A stretch of 64,000 nt of DNA, taken from Grammothele lineata (Eukaryota; Basidiomycota; Agaricomycetes; Polyporales; Polyporaceae). The stretch is taken from contig NDFF03000328.1 in assembly GCA_002150815.3 (NCBI GenBank), positions 1-64,000 on the forward strand, read 5' to 3'. Shown piece after piece: positions 21,701 through 33,294 of this stretch; position 1 is the stretch's first letter, and the number at the start of each line of letters is the position of its first letter. The translations under genes were made by a program, and so were the position numbers. Below the pieces are notes generated by a model that had not been told where the DNA came from, did no database searches, and saw only the letters and a list, made by a program, of their open reading frames with translations.

Positions 21701-22837
21701 ACATGATATGAGAATTTCCCCGGGACGGACGACATACCCTTTGAGCAGCCCATCATGACGCAGACTTGCGGGATGCACAGGGGACGACTGAAGTGAAGGA
21801 GTCCACATATTCCAGTGGTGTTCGTTTTCTGCAGATCGTAGGGTCAATCGATGCAGTCGACGAGAGCGACTACGAGAGTGATGTCTGAGAGTCGTTTCCC
21901 AAACCACTGGGGAGATCTTCGCTTTTTGTCTCGACCACTGTGAAAGACATCATGATTGATGAAAGTGATCGCGCTTGCGATTTAAAGGCTCACTTGATTC
22001 CGCTACGAATGGTCCGGGAGTGAGCAGTGTATCTCGTTTTGTTATGGATTTGAACACGTACCACGCAATACATCAAAATCCGAATCGCTATCGAACTCCT
22101 CGAACCCTTCCCTTGAGGAATAGGTGGTTCAACATGCCCGCTTGAGGGAAAAGGCCGGGACGACTCTTCTGTGCGGACGAAGAGCCCGAAGACAAGCCCA
22201 AAGACGATGCGGTGTTGGATCTACTTGTGTCCGAAGACGGCTACTGAGTGGCGGGACGAGAAAGCGTTATATTTTGCCAATCGCCTGCCCTAGGGGTTGT
22301 GTGGACATCAGTAACATAGTTCGGATGGAAGTGAATACAGTTTCGTACTTCTGCTAGCGTCCACCCCTTTCTCAGCTGTGACATTTGTCGTCTTCGTATT
22401 TATGCGCCACGAAGCATATGCGCTAGTTGTACTTACGCAGGACATCGCTCTTAGGCGTAAACGGATGGCTGTTCAGGGAGCACGTACCGTACAATCGCGG
22501 GATGCACACGATGCGCAGGACATCGTTCTCCCAAAAGTCCCGTTCCGGATCTGAGTTCTGTAGAACGGTGGTCAAGCGTCATTGTTGAATTAAGATTTGT
22601 GGATCGGCATTCATCCCGGCACTCACTGAGTCTATTTGGTGCTCTACTAGAAGCCTTGTTGGATACGCAGTATGAAGAGAAGATAGCGATGCAATTGAAC
22701 GAGAGGAAAGAACCGGTAGGAGAGGACTGAGGGCGACCTGTGAATGGGCCCGCAAATCGTCCTCGTCCACGCTGCATGCGCCGGTGCAGTCAGTTCCTGC
22801 TGGTGTCTGATACTGGTCGCATTGTCAGCATGTATTT
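18781..22837. other. About 4 kb with no recognisable gene
   Basis: Only short frames are present, with base composition close to random. One acidic coding-like run occurs on the plus strand near 22.16-22.25 kb (FCADEEPEDKPKDDAVLDLL), with no family match that I know. The region ends at the left terminal repeat of the Plavaka element. It is probably old transposon debris. Confidence 0.45.
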
Positions 22838-23040
22838 CATCAGGAAAAAATGGGTTGTCTACTTAGGGCTATGTAGCTGCCGTAGACGCTGTAGCCCGGT
22901 AGACAAGTCCTTCCTATGTAGGGCGCTGTAGGGCGCTTACATCTCGTGCAGACAGATTTTCGCGCTATGTAGCTGGCGGTAGTAGCCCGGTAGCTATTGA
23001 TTTCTCGATAGCACGCCTGTAGATGTCGTGTAGATACCAA
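22838..23040 (+). repeat. Left terminal and subterminal repeats of the Plavaka element
   Basis: The terminal repeat starts at 22838. About ten GTAG motifs follow within 190 bp, several as CTATGTAGC or GTAGCCCGGTAG. Such clusters are the usual transposase-binding sites of CACTA and Plavaka type elements (family knowledge); binding here is inferred. Confidence 0.7.
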
Positions 23041-23114
23041 TAGTACCAGTTGTTTCGGATTACGGCGAGATACGATACATTACTCATGTCGAATTTGGTA
23101 CACGGACACTACTA

Positions 23115-25503
23115 CTAGTATCTACGACACTGAGCCGAAACCTTGTGCGAGCGCGGCAACCTCCGCTTCGAGACGACTGCGAGATGCGGCGGACAGTCCT
23201 GGAGCATGAGCTGTATGCTTGAGGGGCGGAGCACGGCATTGAGCCCTATGAATCCCAGATAATCAGCCCCAATGCATGACCGTGACGAGAAGAAATTTAA
23301 GGCAGCTGCGCCCACGCTACGTACCGTGCATCATCATGAAACTTCTGGCGAAGCTTCGTCGTGGCCGTCTCGTTGATGCTTGACCAGTCGCGAATGCAGG
23401 CAAGGTAATGCTGATACCGGGATTTGTACAGCTTCTCGGAGAACTTGCTGCCAGACTCTTGAACACCTGTGGCCCACTGATTCAGGCAAAATTCGATCTA
23501 CATGGGCTCGTGAGTGCCGCACTGGTGACGGAAGAGCGAACGTACCACCGCGAATATAAGAGCGAGAGTCTCCTCGCTGATGGGGGAGAAATACTCATAA
23601 AACTTGACGCCAACCGCATCAGACGCGTTGAACCATTCCGCGCGAATTGCGGACGCGATGATATCATTTTGAGCAAACCCGGTGACATTCTCAATGTTCT
23701 GCGAGTGGGAAAGGCGCAGTCTCGTAAGCGAACGGGTGTCAAGCATGGGAGCAAAGACGTACCTGATAGTGGAAAATAGGCTCGGCCTTGTCGTGTGCGA
23801 CATCCATAAGACGAGCATAGATTGCCCGGTTGGTACTCTTCGCTTCCTCGCTGGTGCTCACAGAGAAGCCGTAGGCTGCCGCCACGAGTGGACGGATCTT
23901 GTCCTTGAGGTGGCCTCGTGCTTGCGCAGTGCGCTCTGTGATCTGATGACAAATACGATCCGTATCGAGTAAGCCACACGGCAGCAGACTTGGAACGACG
24001 CAGAAGAACATACGAGAGACTTAACACGGCTCGTCAGACGGTAGTTCACCTTCATGCCTGCGCAGGCTGCTTTCCAGACTTCGTGTGCCCATTCCTCCTC
24101 GACCTGTTCATCGGGAAATGCGCCGCGAGTGCACACGAAGACAGAAAAACGATGACATGCCTCGAGAATTGTCTTCGCGGCATGACGCTCGTAGTCGGCT
24201 GCCTTCGGTTCTCCAGCTGGCTCCTTGCCGTTACGAAAGGGAGGATCAACTTGAGGTACAGTTGGGTTGCTGGCAGGCTGTTGAGACGAGCGCGATGATT
24301 CGTGGGGAGGCATTGCATGCGTCTGCGTTTGACCCGTGTGAGAATTCGGAAGCTGTTGGCGGCGTTCGTCGGTCGGTTCGCGGACTGGCTGAATTGGCTC
24401 ATGTGTCTTGCTAGTGGAAGGACGTGCAGACTTAGATTAGCTCGGAAAGCGTGACTGTACTATAGTGAAGACTAACTCTCTCGGGCGCGAGACAGCGCGA
24501 GATGGTGGGGGTGAGGGGTCCCGGGTTGTTCGGAGAGAAGGGGCCGGGAGCGAGTCGGACGAACGTGATCGGTGGCCATAGAACGGGGGTGGAGACTGCC
24601 GAGATGGGGATTGTGACCCGTCGTAGAAGAACGGCGAGGACGAACGCGACAAGCGAGATGGCGCGCGCGAGGGTTCAGGGCTCGTGGGAGGCCCCGAGCT
24701 CAGCGGACGTGGTGATGAACGCCAGCTTGCAGCGACAGGAGACGGTGGGCGCGAAGCAGGACGACGACTTGAGCTCTGTTCTTGACGTGATTGATGTGGG
24801 CTGGCTGAGCGGCGAGGATCCACGACGGGCGCACTACCACCTACAGCAGGTCCCGATTGACCGTGAGACGATGCTGTCTTCGGCGGTGGTGGTGGTGCCG
24901 ATGGTGTACTCGGCTTGGGGTCTCCTTCACGCCGTAACTGTCGCTTAGGTTGGCTACTAGTTGTCGATGGCGTATAGATCCCGCGTGATTCGAACTAGGA
25001 TGTATCACAGTCAGCATGAGTACTAGATGATCCTCGCGAGATGTGGAAATCATACATACCGCGGACTTGTGCTTTCGAGCCTCGGTAATGTATTCCTGCT
25101 CCTCCTCACTCTCAAATTCGTCGTCGTCGTCGTCGTCTGTAGCAGCAAGACACCCCTGGGATCAGGCCTGTATCAAGGTTTCCAACAAATAAGCAAACTT
25201 ACCAGCCTCCTCGTGATCACGAGTGCGCCGGCGAAGCTTCCGATTTTCTCTCTCGAGTTGCTCAAGTCTCTTCAAGATCGCATCCTCCTTGTCTTTGTCT
25301 AGGAATGGCGATGGTCAGCGAACAAGTACGAGGATCGTAGTATCATACGTACTGAGTGCTTTCTGCTTCGCTGACTCGGTGCGATTACGAGTTGAAACTC
25401 GCTGAACCTTTGTTGGAGCTGATTCTTCTTCGAGATCTTCACCTTCGAGATCTTCGGGAACATCGTCAGCAGGTGCCTTGCGCTTCTTACGAGCCATCGC
25501 CAT
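23115..25503 (-). CDS. DUF6532 protein with coiled-coil and SR/Pro-rich N-terminus, inside the Plavaka element
   Basis: Exons 25503-25353, 25298-25203, 25136-25060, 24994-24477, 24410-24026, 23933-23763, 23698-23546 and 23497-23325 join in phase; the last exon (to about 23115) is uncertain. Order: a basic stretch (ARKKRKAPADD), a Leu/Glu-rich coiled coil (ILKRLEQLERENRKLRRR), an acidic run, a long Ser/Pro/Arg-rich segment, then DUF6532 from about residue 350: TILEACHRFSVFVCTRGAFP, GHLKDKIRPLVAAAYGF, NIENVTGFAQNDIIASAI and FCLNQWATGV. DUF6532 is a basidiomycete domain of unknown function. The gene is divergent from the transposase, with about 260 bp between start codons, and lies wholly inside the element. 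It may therefore be an element-encoded accessory protein; its role is not known. Confidence 0.75.
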
Positions 25504-25760
25504 AACAGGGGACTATGGGTGGCAGGAAAGTACTGGACACGGCGGCGGCGGCGGCAGCAGCAGCAGTAGCAGTGGTAGTCGAGAGACAAGGAGTCTCAGT
25601 CGGGACGTGGCAGGGCGGACCATACGACGGGCGCGATCGGCGCTGGCCTGCCTGAGCCCACCTGATTGGTCAGATAACGTCCGCATATGGCTGGGCCTGA
25701 CTCTAACGAACCTCGTCGCTCTTTGTTCAAGTCTCAACTAGCAGCCCTTCGTCTCTTGCG
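25504..25760. promoter_or_regulatory. Shared divergent promoter region of the Plavaka element
   Basis: This 257-bp gap separates the start codons of the DUF6532 gene (minus) and the transposase (plus), so it must drive both. It contains a GGC/AGC triplet run near 25543-25573. No TATA box stands out. Confidence 0.5.
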
Positions 25761-28700
25761 ATGTCTTCTCTCCGCACGAACAATGCTACCCCTGAAGCGA
25801 ACAACACCTTCCCTTGCTCCTATTGCGGCAAAGTGCTTCATACGAACCAAGGGCTGAAAGCGCACATTGCTCAGCGTCGCCCCTGTCAACTCGCCGACGA
25901 TGCAGCAAGGACAGCTCGTGCGGCTTACCTGTCCCAAGCCGATCAGGCCCCTGTCTCGCCAGCCGCTGCAACTCCCGAGTTCGATGCGGGTGATGTGGGC
26001 TCATTCGCACCTCCTGTTGACCCCCCTCGCATGTCAGACTCGATGAACATCGACAATAATCTGCCACCGACGCCGCCAACGCACCTTCACCGTGTCACAG
26101 TCGAAGAGGTCCCGGACGAAGACGAGGGCGGAATCCCTCGCAAGCTCTGGATCGAAGACTTCCCGCTCCCAGCAGGGACACCGCTGCAAAAAGGAGAGAC
26201 CCATTTCGAAGCCTTCCGTCGGAAGAAACAAGAAGATCGTGCTCACCCATGGATGCCGTTCGAGTCGAAGGAGGAGTGGGAACTTGCCCGCTGGTTGATG
26301 ACGTCCGGGATGACTCAGAAGGCCATAGACGAATACCTGAAGCTCAAGATAGTAAGTCGTTAACGCCATGCTGTCAGACAACATTCGTTTTTCTCACCGT
26401 TTGTCAGACATGTGAACGATCACGCCTCTCGTTCAAGAGCTCCTATCTCTTCTTTCAGAAGATTGATCAACTGCCGGGCGGGTTTGCGAAATGGAACGTC
26501 GAGTTCTTCGATGCTGTAGGGGATGAGATGGACGAAGACGGACAGCCGAGGAAGGAGACGGTCGAGCTGTGGCGAAGGGACCCTATCGACTGCATCAAGG
26601 AACTCATCGGCAATCCAGCATTCCGAGATGCAATGCGGTACGCACCTGAGCGTGCATATGTTGATGAGGAAGGGATGGACCGTCTTTACGACAACATGTG
26701 GACGGGGAACTGGTGGTGGGATCTGCAAGTGATTACGCCTCGGTCTAAGCTGTAGACACAGTAAACTGAACTATTTGAACTTACTAGCTGCTTCTGCCGC
26801 CTGGTGCGACCGTCTGCCCCCTCATCATCGCTTCCGATAAGACAACACTCTCGCGCATGAGTGGGGACAAGAGTGCATGGCCGGTTTACCTCAGTATCGG
26901 CAACATCGACAAGGCAGTGCGACGCAAACCTTCAGCTAACGCAACAGTACTCCTCGGCTATCTTCCTGTGTCCAAACTCGAGTGCTTCTCAGCGAGCCGC
27001 CGATCCGTCGAAGGATACCGCCTCTTCCACAAGTGCATGCGTGCGCTACTTGAACCTCTCGTCGCGGCGGGCAAGGATGGGGTGGAGATGGTCTGCGCAG
27101 ACGGTTTCATGCGTCTCGTATACCCGATCGTTGCGGCCTACATCGCGGACCATCCAGAGCAATGCCTTGTCTCCGGCTGCCAAGAAAACTTCTGCCCGAA
27201 ATGTGAAGTCAGCCCGAAGGAGCGCGGTGAGCCAGGATACGCACCACTGAGAGACCCTACCAAGGTCAAATCCGCTCTCAAGGACGCATCAGACGGAGTG
27301 TCAGCAACGAGCTATCAGCAACTCGGTCTTCGTCCTCTCGAGCCGTTCTGGACGGACTTGCCTCACTGCAATATCTTCAACGCCCTCACGCCGGACATCC
27401 TCCATCAGCTGCATAAGGGTGTCTTCAAAGACCATCTCGTTAGCTGGGTTTCGGCGGCCATCCATGGTGGGAGCGATGAGCTCGACCGTCGCTTCAAAGC
27501 GATGATCAGCCACTCGGGCCTTCGACACTTCAAGAGCGGGATCTCGATGGTCACGCAGTGGACTGGGACGGAGTACAAGAACATGGAGCGCGTCTTCCTT
27601 GGCGCAATTGCAGGCGCTGGTTTGGACCCGAGAGTCACGCGCGCGGTCCGCGCAGTCCTCGACTTCATCTACTATGCCCACTTCCAGACGCACACCGACT
27701 CATCCCTCTCGCTTCTTCACGCAGCCTGGCGCGACTATCACACCAACAAGTCCGTCTTCGTTCAGCTTGGCATACGAAAGCACTTCAACTTCCCGAAGGG
27801 CCACTCTACCGAGCACTACGAGGCTTCTATCCGTTCGACGGGCACAGCTGATGGCTACAGTACAGAGCACCCAGAACGGCTCCACATCGACTTTGCCAAG
27901 ATCGCGTACCGTGCCAGCAACAAACAGTCGACGTATATCAAGCAGATGACTCGTTGGTTAGATCGCCAGGAGGCCGTCCAACGCTTTGATCAATACCTCC
28001 GATGGTCAGTGCCCACCGAGTACAAGCCGACTGTCAAATCGGCGCGATCACGCGATACATCTTCAGCACACCACGCGTCAGCGCCAGACGACTCGGCGGA
28101 TGAAGAAGAGGAGGGCGCGCCAGAGGGCGGAGAGGGCGAGGAGGACAGGGAGGATGAAGAAGACGTTAACGGGCACGCACAGGCGAGTGCTGGACCCGGT
28201 CTCGGAGAGCGACTCATGGCCACAAGTAGTGTTGTCAGCGGCATCACTCCTGAGCCCAATGGCTCCGCCTCTGCTGTCCAGCGGCCAGGTAAGCCTCCGC
28301 AAGACCCATGGTCCCGTGGTTACCGTATTGCGAAGACTCCCCCGCTCCCTGCAATCACCATCTCCGACCTCCAGCTCACATTCCGGCTTAACGACGTACT
28401 CTACTATATTCAGGAGTACCTGCGCCGACTTGCATTCAACCATCCGGAGCGTTTAGATGCGCTTCAGCGCATGCGCCCGATGCATCTCTACTCCCGGCTC
28501 GACGCCTATACGCAGTTCAAGCTTCGCCTCCCCGCGCTCCGTCAAGTATCAATCGAACGAGCCGTCGATATTGTCTACGCTGCACCTACTCGACCGGGCC
28601 CGTATGCTGGTCTGTCGCCTCCAATCCCCGAGAAGATGTCGACGGTTCTTGCGCTGCATGACGGCATTGATGACGGGCGAGATTGGGTGTTTAACCCAAA

Positions 28701-29137
28701 AAACCCGTTGGAAGGTGAGTCCTGTATCCGCCGAGCGAAGTGTTCGACTCTGCGAATCGTTAACATATTATCTGCATTAAGGACTTCGCGTGGCGCGTGT
28801 ACGCGCGATCTTCAGCTTGCCTGCTGATCTCGATTGCGCCGCGCTAGGCGTCACGGACCCTGTAGCATACGTCGAGTGGTTCACGCCATTCCAGGTTGTC
28901 GATCGTACCATGGGTGTGTATATAGTTTCGCATTCTACGCGGCAACACCATCGTTACGCCTCCATCATTCCCATCACTCGTATTGTCCGTACATGCCATT
29001 TAGTGCCATGGTGGGGAAAGGAAGTCGATCGGACATGGACTTCACACAATGTCTTAGATCGCTGTACAAAGTTCGTTGTCAATCCGTACTTACGACATCA
29101 AGATTTTGTCTTATTTCGCTACTTAATAAAACAGTAG
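25761..29137 (+). CDS. Plavaka transposase
   Basis: Four exons (25761-26351, 26408-26728, 26788-28714, 28782-29137) join in phase to 1064 residues with no stop. A C2H2 finger sits at about residues 19-42 (CSYCGKVLHTNQGLKAHI). Conserved Plavaka blocks follow: WELARWLMTSGMTQKAIDEY, then LLPPGATVCPLIIASDKTTL with an acidic residue near 320, WPVYLSIGNIDKAVRRKPS, a CXnCPKC zinc-like site, NALTPDILHQLHKGVFKDHL, and GYSTEHPERLHIDFAKIAYR. An acidic linker and a C-terminal domain ending RTWTSHNVLDRCTKFVVNPY complete the family's usual layout. The protein is an RNase H-fold transposase expected to act in the nucleus on the element's terminal and subterminal repeats. The start is the first ATG, directly before the zinc finger. 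Nothing in it is broken. Confidence 0.88.
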
Positions 29138-29204
29138 TATCCGAGTCTACAATATGCTTGCAGGTACAGTGAGTGGATGCATTCGCGCATAGCGAACTTT
29201 GCGG

Positions 29205-29350
29205 CTATCTTCCGTGACTACTGGGCACTACTGTCACTACACAGAACATCCTCCCACTACCACAGCTACATAGACTATCGATCCACTACAGCCGCTACTG
29301 GCGCTACATACCTCATAGTGTGGCTATGTAGCCCAGCCTTTTTCCTGATG
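29205..29350 (-). repeat. Right subterminal and terminal repeats of the Plavaka element
   Basis: About eight CTAC motifs (CCACTAC, GCTACATAG, GCTACTGG) mirror the GTAG motifs of the left end, followed by CTATGTAGCCCAGCC and the terminal repeat ending at 29350. They begin about 70 bp after the transposase stop codon. Confidence 0.7.
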
Positions 29351-31676
29351 TTCTTGACCCCTGTGCACCGATCGCGAGCGGACCAAGCTGTCAGTTTGTA
29401 CGCACGAGTGCACAAGTCCGATGCATGCCCTGTCGCCTACATACCACGCGCAACCGATGGCGAAGGTCCATGTATTAAGCGAGGTATGATTTAGTCGTTG
29501 GTCATTCGGGGGGCCGTCGGGACGCCGCGAAAGGACGCGACTAGCCGCACCATAATCCATGCAAATAGTGTACAAGTAGTAAATGTAGTAGTCGCGCATG
29601 TTGTTGTGGAAGTTGGTTCGTTGTGATGGTAGTTGTAGTTGTAGACTTGGTAGTCGTAGTTGGGGGGAACACCGCTGTCGCACCACCGTTTCACCGAGAA
29701 ACTCACCAATGATTATGATCACATGATCCGGCCCGGTTCACGCAAAGAATCACTTCAGAATCACTCAATGTGAATTCTTCGTGTGTTTTGCGTGAAACGA
29801 TCAGTGTCACGGAACCGTCACGGCAACGTAACGTTATGTGATCCCCCTGTGTTGTCACCATGAGTTATTGAGTGCCTCTATGTGTGTCACGCAAGAATCA
29901 CGGTGGGATAACTTAAAGTGCTGTTTCCGGTGATTCGCATCACATCACGCTGAGATTCACTATAACATCACGGCAGTTTAACTCAAAATGATGACGCCGT
30001 GGAACAGCACGTCACACGCGTGGGGCATGGTCAGTTTTGTTCGCGTGCGCCTCCGGTGAGACTCGTCGAATCACGTATCAATGCCCCCGGTGATATGCGC
30101 GGTCGCATCGCAGACGCCGATGTGTTTCACCGAAGGTCCGTAGACGCGTGAGGCTCCCGGAGGGGCTCCTCGTTGCCCACTGCTACACATTACCGCTGTC
30201 TGCGTGCGTGGCCGTTTGAAGTCATGCAAGAGTCTGTTTGGATACAATGTGAAATACTTCTGCTTGAGCATACACTTCGGTGAGAGCTTAGCATCGATTG
30301 GGCCTGCGCCCGTGCATAAACAGAACACCGCCGACAAACTGATCGCCCCCACGCACGCCCACATCGCTCCGTTCACGGTGGCCTATTCCAGTGTGGCCAA
30401 CCTTCGCTCGTATCAACTCTAGATGCCCGGCCGGGCACGCGGGTCATCAAGTACTGATGTGTGGTCTGCTGAAGAATGAACCGCGCTCAGAGGTGATATC
30501 ATCTGCGGGTTTCAATTCTCCGTCTTCACGGACAAATTATGTGGTCGGTCGATAGGACGACCAGATATAGAACCCGTCGTGCTCCAATCCCACGCTCAAG
30601 ACGTCTCGATGTCCGAACAACGCGCACGGTCAGTATCCCTAGTACTCTTTATTGCTGCCGAGTCGGACTACGAGTGGTAGACTTGAGGTAGTCTGGAAGG
30701 AACCCCTCGTTACAATCTTGTGCGGAATCGGTTTTACCCTTGTTTTCGTGCTAACACGGTTGTTGTTAACCTCCCACCTGGTCTGAGCCGAGCTATACAG
30801 TACCCCACGCCGACATCGCCGTTTGAGGGAACTTCAGGGCCCAGGCGGGCGAGACAAATTCTTGTGAGACAGGAACTACTACGAAGCTCGAAAACAGTTG
30901 TAGCATGAGGTAACAAGGCGATCTCATCATCAGAACACTTGTTAGATCCTCTGGAAGCAACTTGAAGCGCGTCAGCTAAATGGGGAGTGTATCGCATCCG
31001 AGAGAGAGTTTCCTGTGAGGCAGTGCTGGCCTGTCCTCACGACCGGCGTCTGAATGGTGTCATCGCCCTATCAACCACTTCCACTGTCCCCATGCCTCGG
31101 AGGCTCAGACATTCATCGGGTTCTCGGCAGTCGTGCGTCTGCCACCTACCCCTCGGAAACGCTTCAAGACCTTGTGCTCTTGTAGTCTCGGACTGAGCTG
31201 AGCCAGCAGTGACTGCCGGCGGGCATCATCCGCGCGAAGCGTGCTGCTTCATTTTGTTTGGATTTCAAAGATCACGAAGTGCGTTGCTGGATCAGTGCCA
31301 CCTCTGATTTCTCCAGTAGGAACACCAGACGCGCTGAGACACCGGGACTCCCAGGGACTCCCGCCCATGTCCCGGAGGCGCTAGGACACGTGTGGCGGTG
31401 GGAGCGGGGGCATATGAAACGCGCGACGAGGCCGGGATATACGCACCTACCAAGGACCCACTTTCCCCCCACACCACCCACCCAGACCGGGACCCAATGT
31501 GCCTTTCTGCTTGACTCCAGCTTCCCCTTCGACGACTACCTCTAGCTTCGGTGAGTGCTCCCTTTGCGCGCGCGCGCGCACTTCCGCGGCTTCTGCTCGA
31601 ACCGAAGTCCGGCAGGTCGCATGACATGCCAAGGCGCTCTGGACCGTTCTGACTTCTGACTTTTGACAGGTACATT
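29351..31676. other. No gene recognised; right edge of transposon island
   Basis: Contains a GTAGTTGTAG-like run near 29.63 kb, the RTCAC array at 29725-30075, and otherwise short open frames without family similarity. The last 120 bp (donor GTGAGT at 31553, acceptor at 31668) look like a 5' UTR intron of the next gene. Confidence 0.5.
29725..30075. repeat. Array of RTCAC motifs
   Basis: Roughly a dozen ATCAC or GTCAC motifs occur in about 350 bp, many inside GAATCAC or ATCACGG, with some GTGATT on the other strand. The density resembles the subterminal repeats of a DNA transposon, but the motif differs from that of the adjacent Plavaka element and no coding region goes with it. Confidence 0.5.
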
Positions 31677-32754
31677 ATGATCGTGCGACGAGACTCTAAC
31701 AGTAGCACTTTGCTACGAATCGAGGACACCAGCTCGAGAGTGGAGTATGGGGGTACTTGGTCTGATAGTGATAATCTGACCTATCCGAACGACGGAGAGG
31801 ACAACATGTCGATTCACACGACAACGTCGGGAGGTGCGACGGTGAAGTTTGCCTTCAACGGTGTGTATTCTGCTCTCTTCCCGTCCGCCCTGTTCTTGCG
31901 CACACTGCCCTGCTTTGCCATCAACGCCTGATGAGCAATGCTGAGTCTTTATCGCTCCAGGAACATTCGTTGCCGTGTATGGCTTCCTCGACAATGATGC
32001 AGTGTCTGCGTCCTTTGCGCTGGATGGTGGGGCTGCCGTCTCACGCAACGTGGACAAGCCTCCAAGTGCGGTATTCGACTGGCCATTCTTCTCAACTTCA
32101 CCCCCTCTCACGGACGGCCTCCACGAGCTCACGATCACTGTGAACTCCGGCACGTTCAATCTCGATTATTTCGTCTACACGACTACCGGCCATGACGTCA
32201 ACACTGGAGATGTCTCACAGGTTGAGACTGTACCCACTGCTGTGTCTGCTTCGGCCACTGCGACGCCGTCAAGTGACGATTCGCCGTCGATCACATCGTC
32301 AAAACAGGCTGTTTCTCCTGCGGCAATCGCCGGCATCTCCGTTGCTGGCGCACTTGTTGTCCTTCTTATTGGCCTCCAGCAATGGTGCTCGAGGAGAGGC
32401 AAGGGGCGGAGGGTACGCCATAGACGAGCCGACCCCGAGAAACCTGTCGAGCTAATCGATGATTGTACGATCCACTTCATCTCTTTACTCCGAGTTCCAT
32501 TCTGATGATTCTTTGTAGCTTCTGTACCGAAGGAGCCTGAGAACGCACGACGTGGCCCTTTTCGCGGCCTTGGCAGGGTGTACCGACCGACGCCAGCGCG
32601 GTCGGCGCAGAGCTCCAAGACGTCCTCGTCGGCACTGACTGCTGGAACGCAGTCGTCGGCGATGTTTACGTCTGTGATCATGCTCTCTCCCGCGCTCTCG
32701 ATGGTGTCTGAGGAGTCCAGTGGGTCAGATCAGATGCATCGTCACGGCGTATGA
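31677..32754 (+). CDS. Single-pass membrane protein with beta-rich extracellular domain
   Basis: Three exons (31677-31860, 31961-32464, 32519-32754) join in phase to 307 residues. The N-terminal half (LRIEDTSSRVEYGGTWS, FAFNGTFVAVYGFLD, DGLHELTITVNSGTFNLDYF) is a beta-rich domain common in Agaricomycete surface proteins, often called carbohydrate-binding-like; no ligand is known. A Ser/Thr-rich stalk follows, then one membrane helix (AIAGISVAGALVVLLIGL) and a basic, Ser-rich cytoplasmic tail. No classical signal peptide precedes the domain, as in several family members; an upstream exon is possible but the preceding intron appears to lie in the 5' UTR. The topology resembles a cell-wall sensor, which is inference. 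Confidence 0.7.
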
Positions 32755-33294
32755 TAGGCCCCGCGCTTCTTTCCTTTGTTTTGGACTTGTTATCATTATG
32801 CGGTTCTTATACCGGACACCTAGACGTCACTGTATACTTAGCCCATCAGTTCCACCCTTGACTGTTGTTGAACGCACTTGTTTTTAACAGACCTGAACTC
32901 CCTGTCCTGCACACTGCATCCTTACCGCCGTTCAACACCTCCCTGTATCATCCCCCTCCGGACAAACTGTAGAATACCCTCACATACTTGCTTCTTCGTA
33001 CCCCGATCTCAAAGACCATAGTACGGCAATGACATGTTATCAGCGAACTTTGCTTTGTTCCTCCAGCTTTGTTGTAGCTAGTGCTAGGCCCAGAGTCGGG
33101 CGGAGTCACCAAACAGGAAGGAGAGACAAGGTGCCGCTGGATTGAAACCCCGCTCGCATAAGCGCCGAGCACCTTTGACGATAGCGGGGCAAATTCTTTC
33201 GCCAACCACCGCTTGACTTCTCCTGTCATCCTCTCCTGTCCTTTCGCACACTCACGCTTTGCTCTCTGCGTTCCACTCCCCGCCGCCGGTTGCC
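32755..33294. other. Intergenic, probable promoter of the RRM protein
   Basis: No coding signal was seen. It contains the 3' end of the membrane-protein gene and the pyrimidine-rich leader of the RRM gene. Confidence 0.5.

Larger units (their letters stand above)
22838..29350. mobile_element. Complete Plavaka-type DNA transposon
   Basis: The two ends carry an inverted terminal repeat, CATCAGGAAAAA at 22838-22849 and its complement at 29339-29350, with further similarity inward (GGGTTG-CTAC against GGCTGGGCTAC). Inside each end lie subterminal repeats of opposite polarity, GTAG-rich on the left and CTAC-rich on the right. The body holds an intact Plavaka transposase on the plus strand and a divergent DUF6532 gene on the minus strand. 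A target-site duplication could not be decided; AT on both sides is the best candidate. Intact coding capacity with intact ends suggests a young, possibly autonomous copy. Confidence 0.8.
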
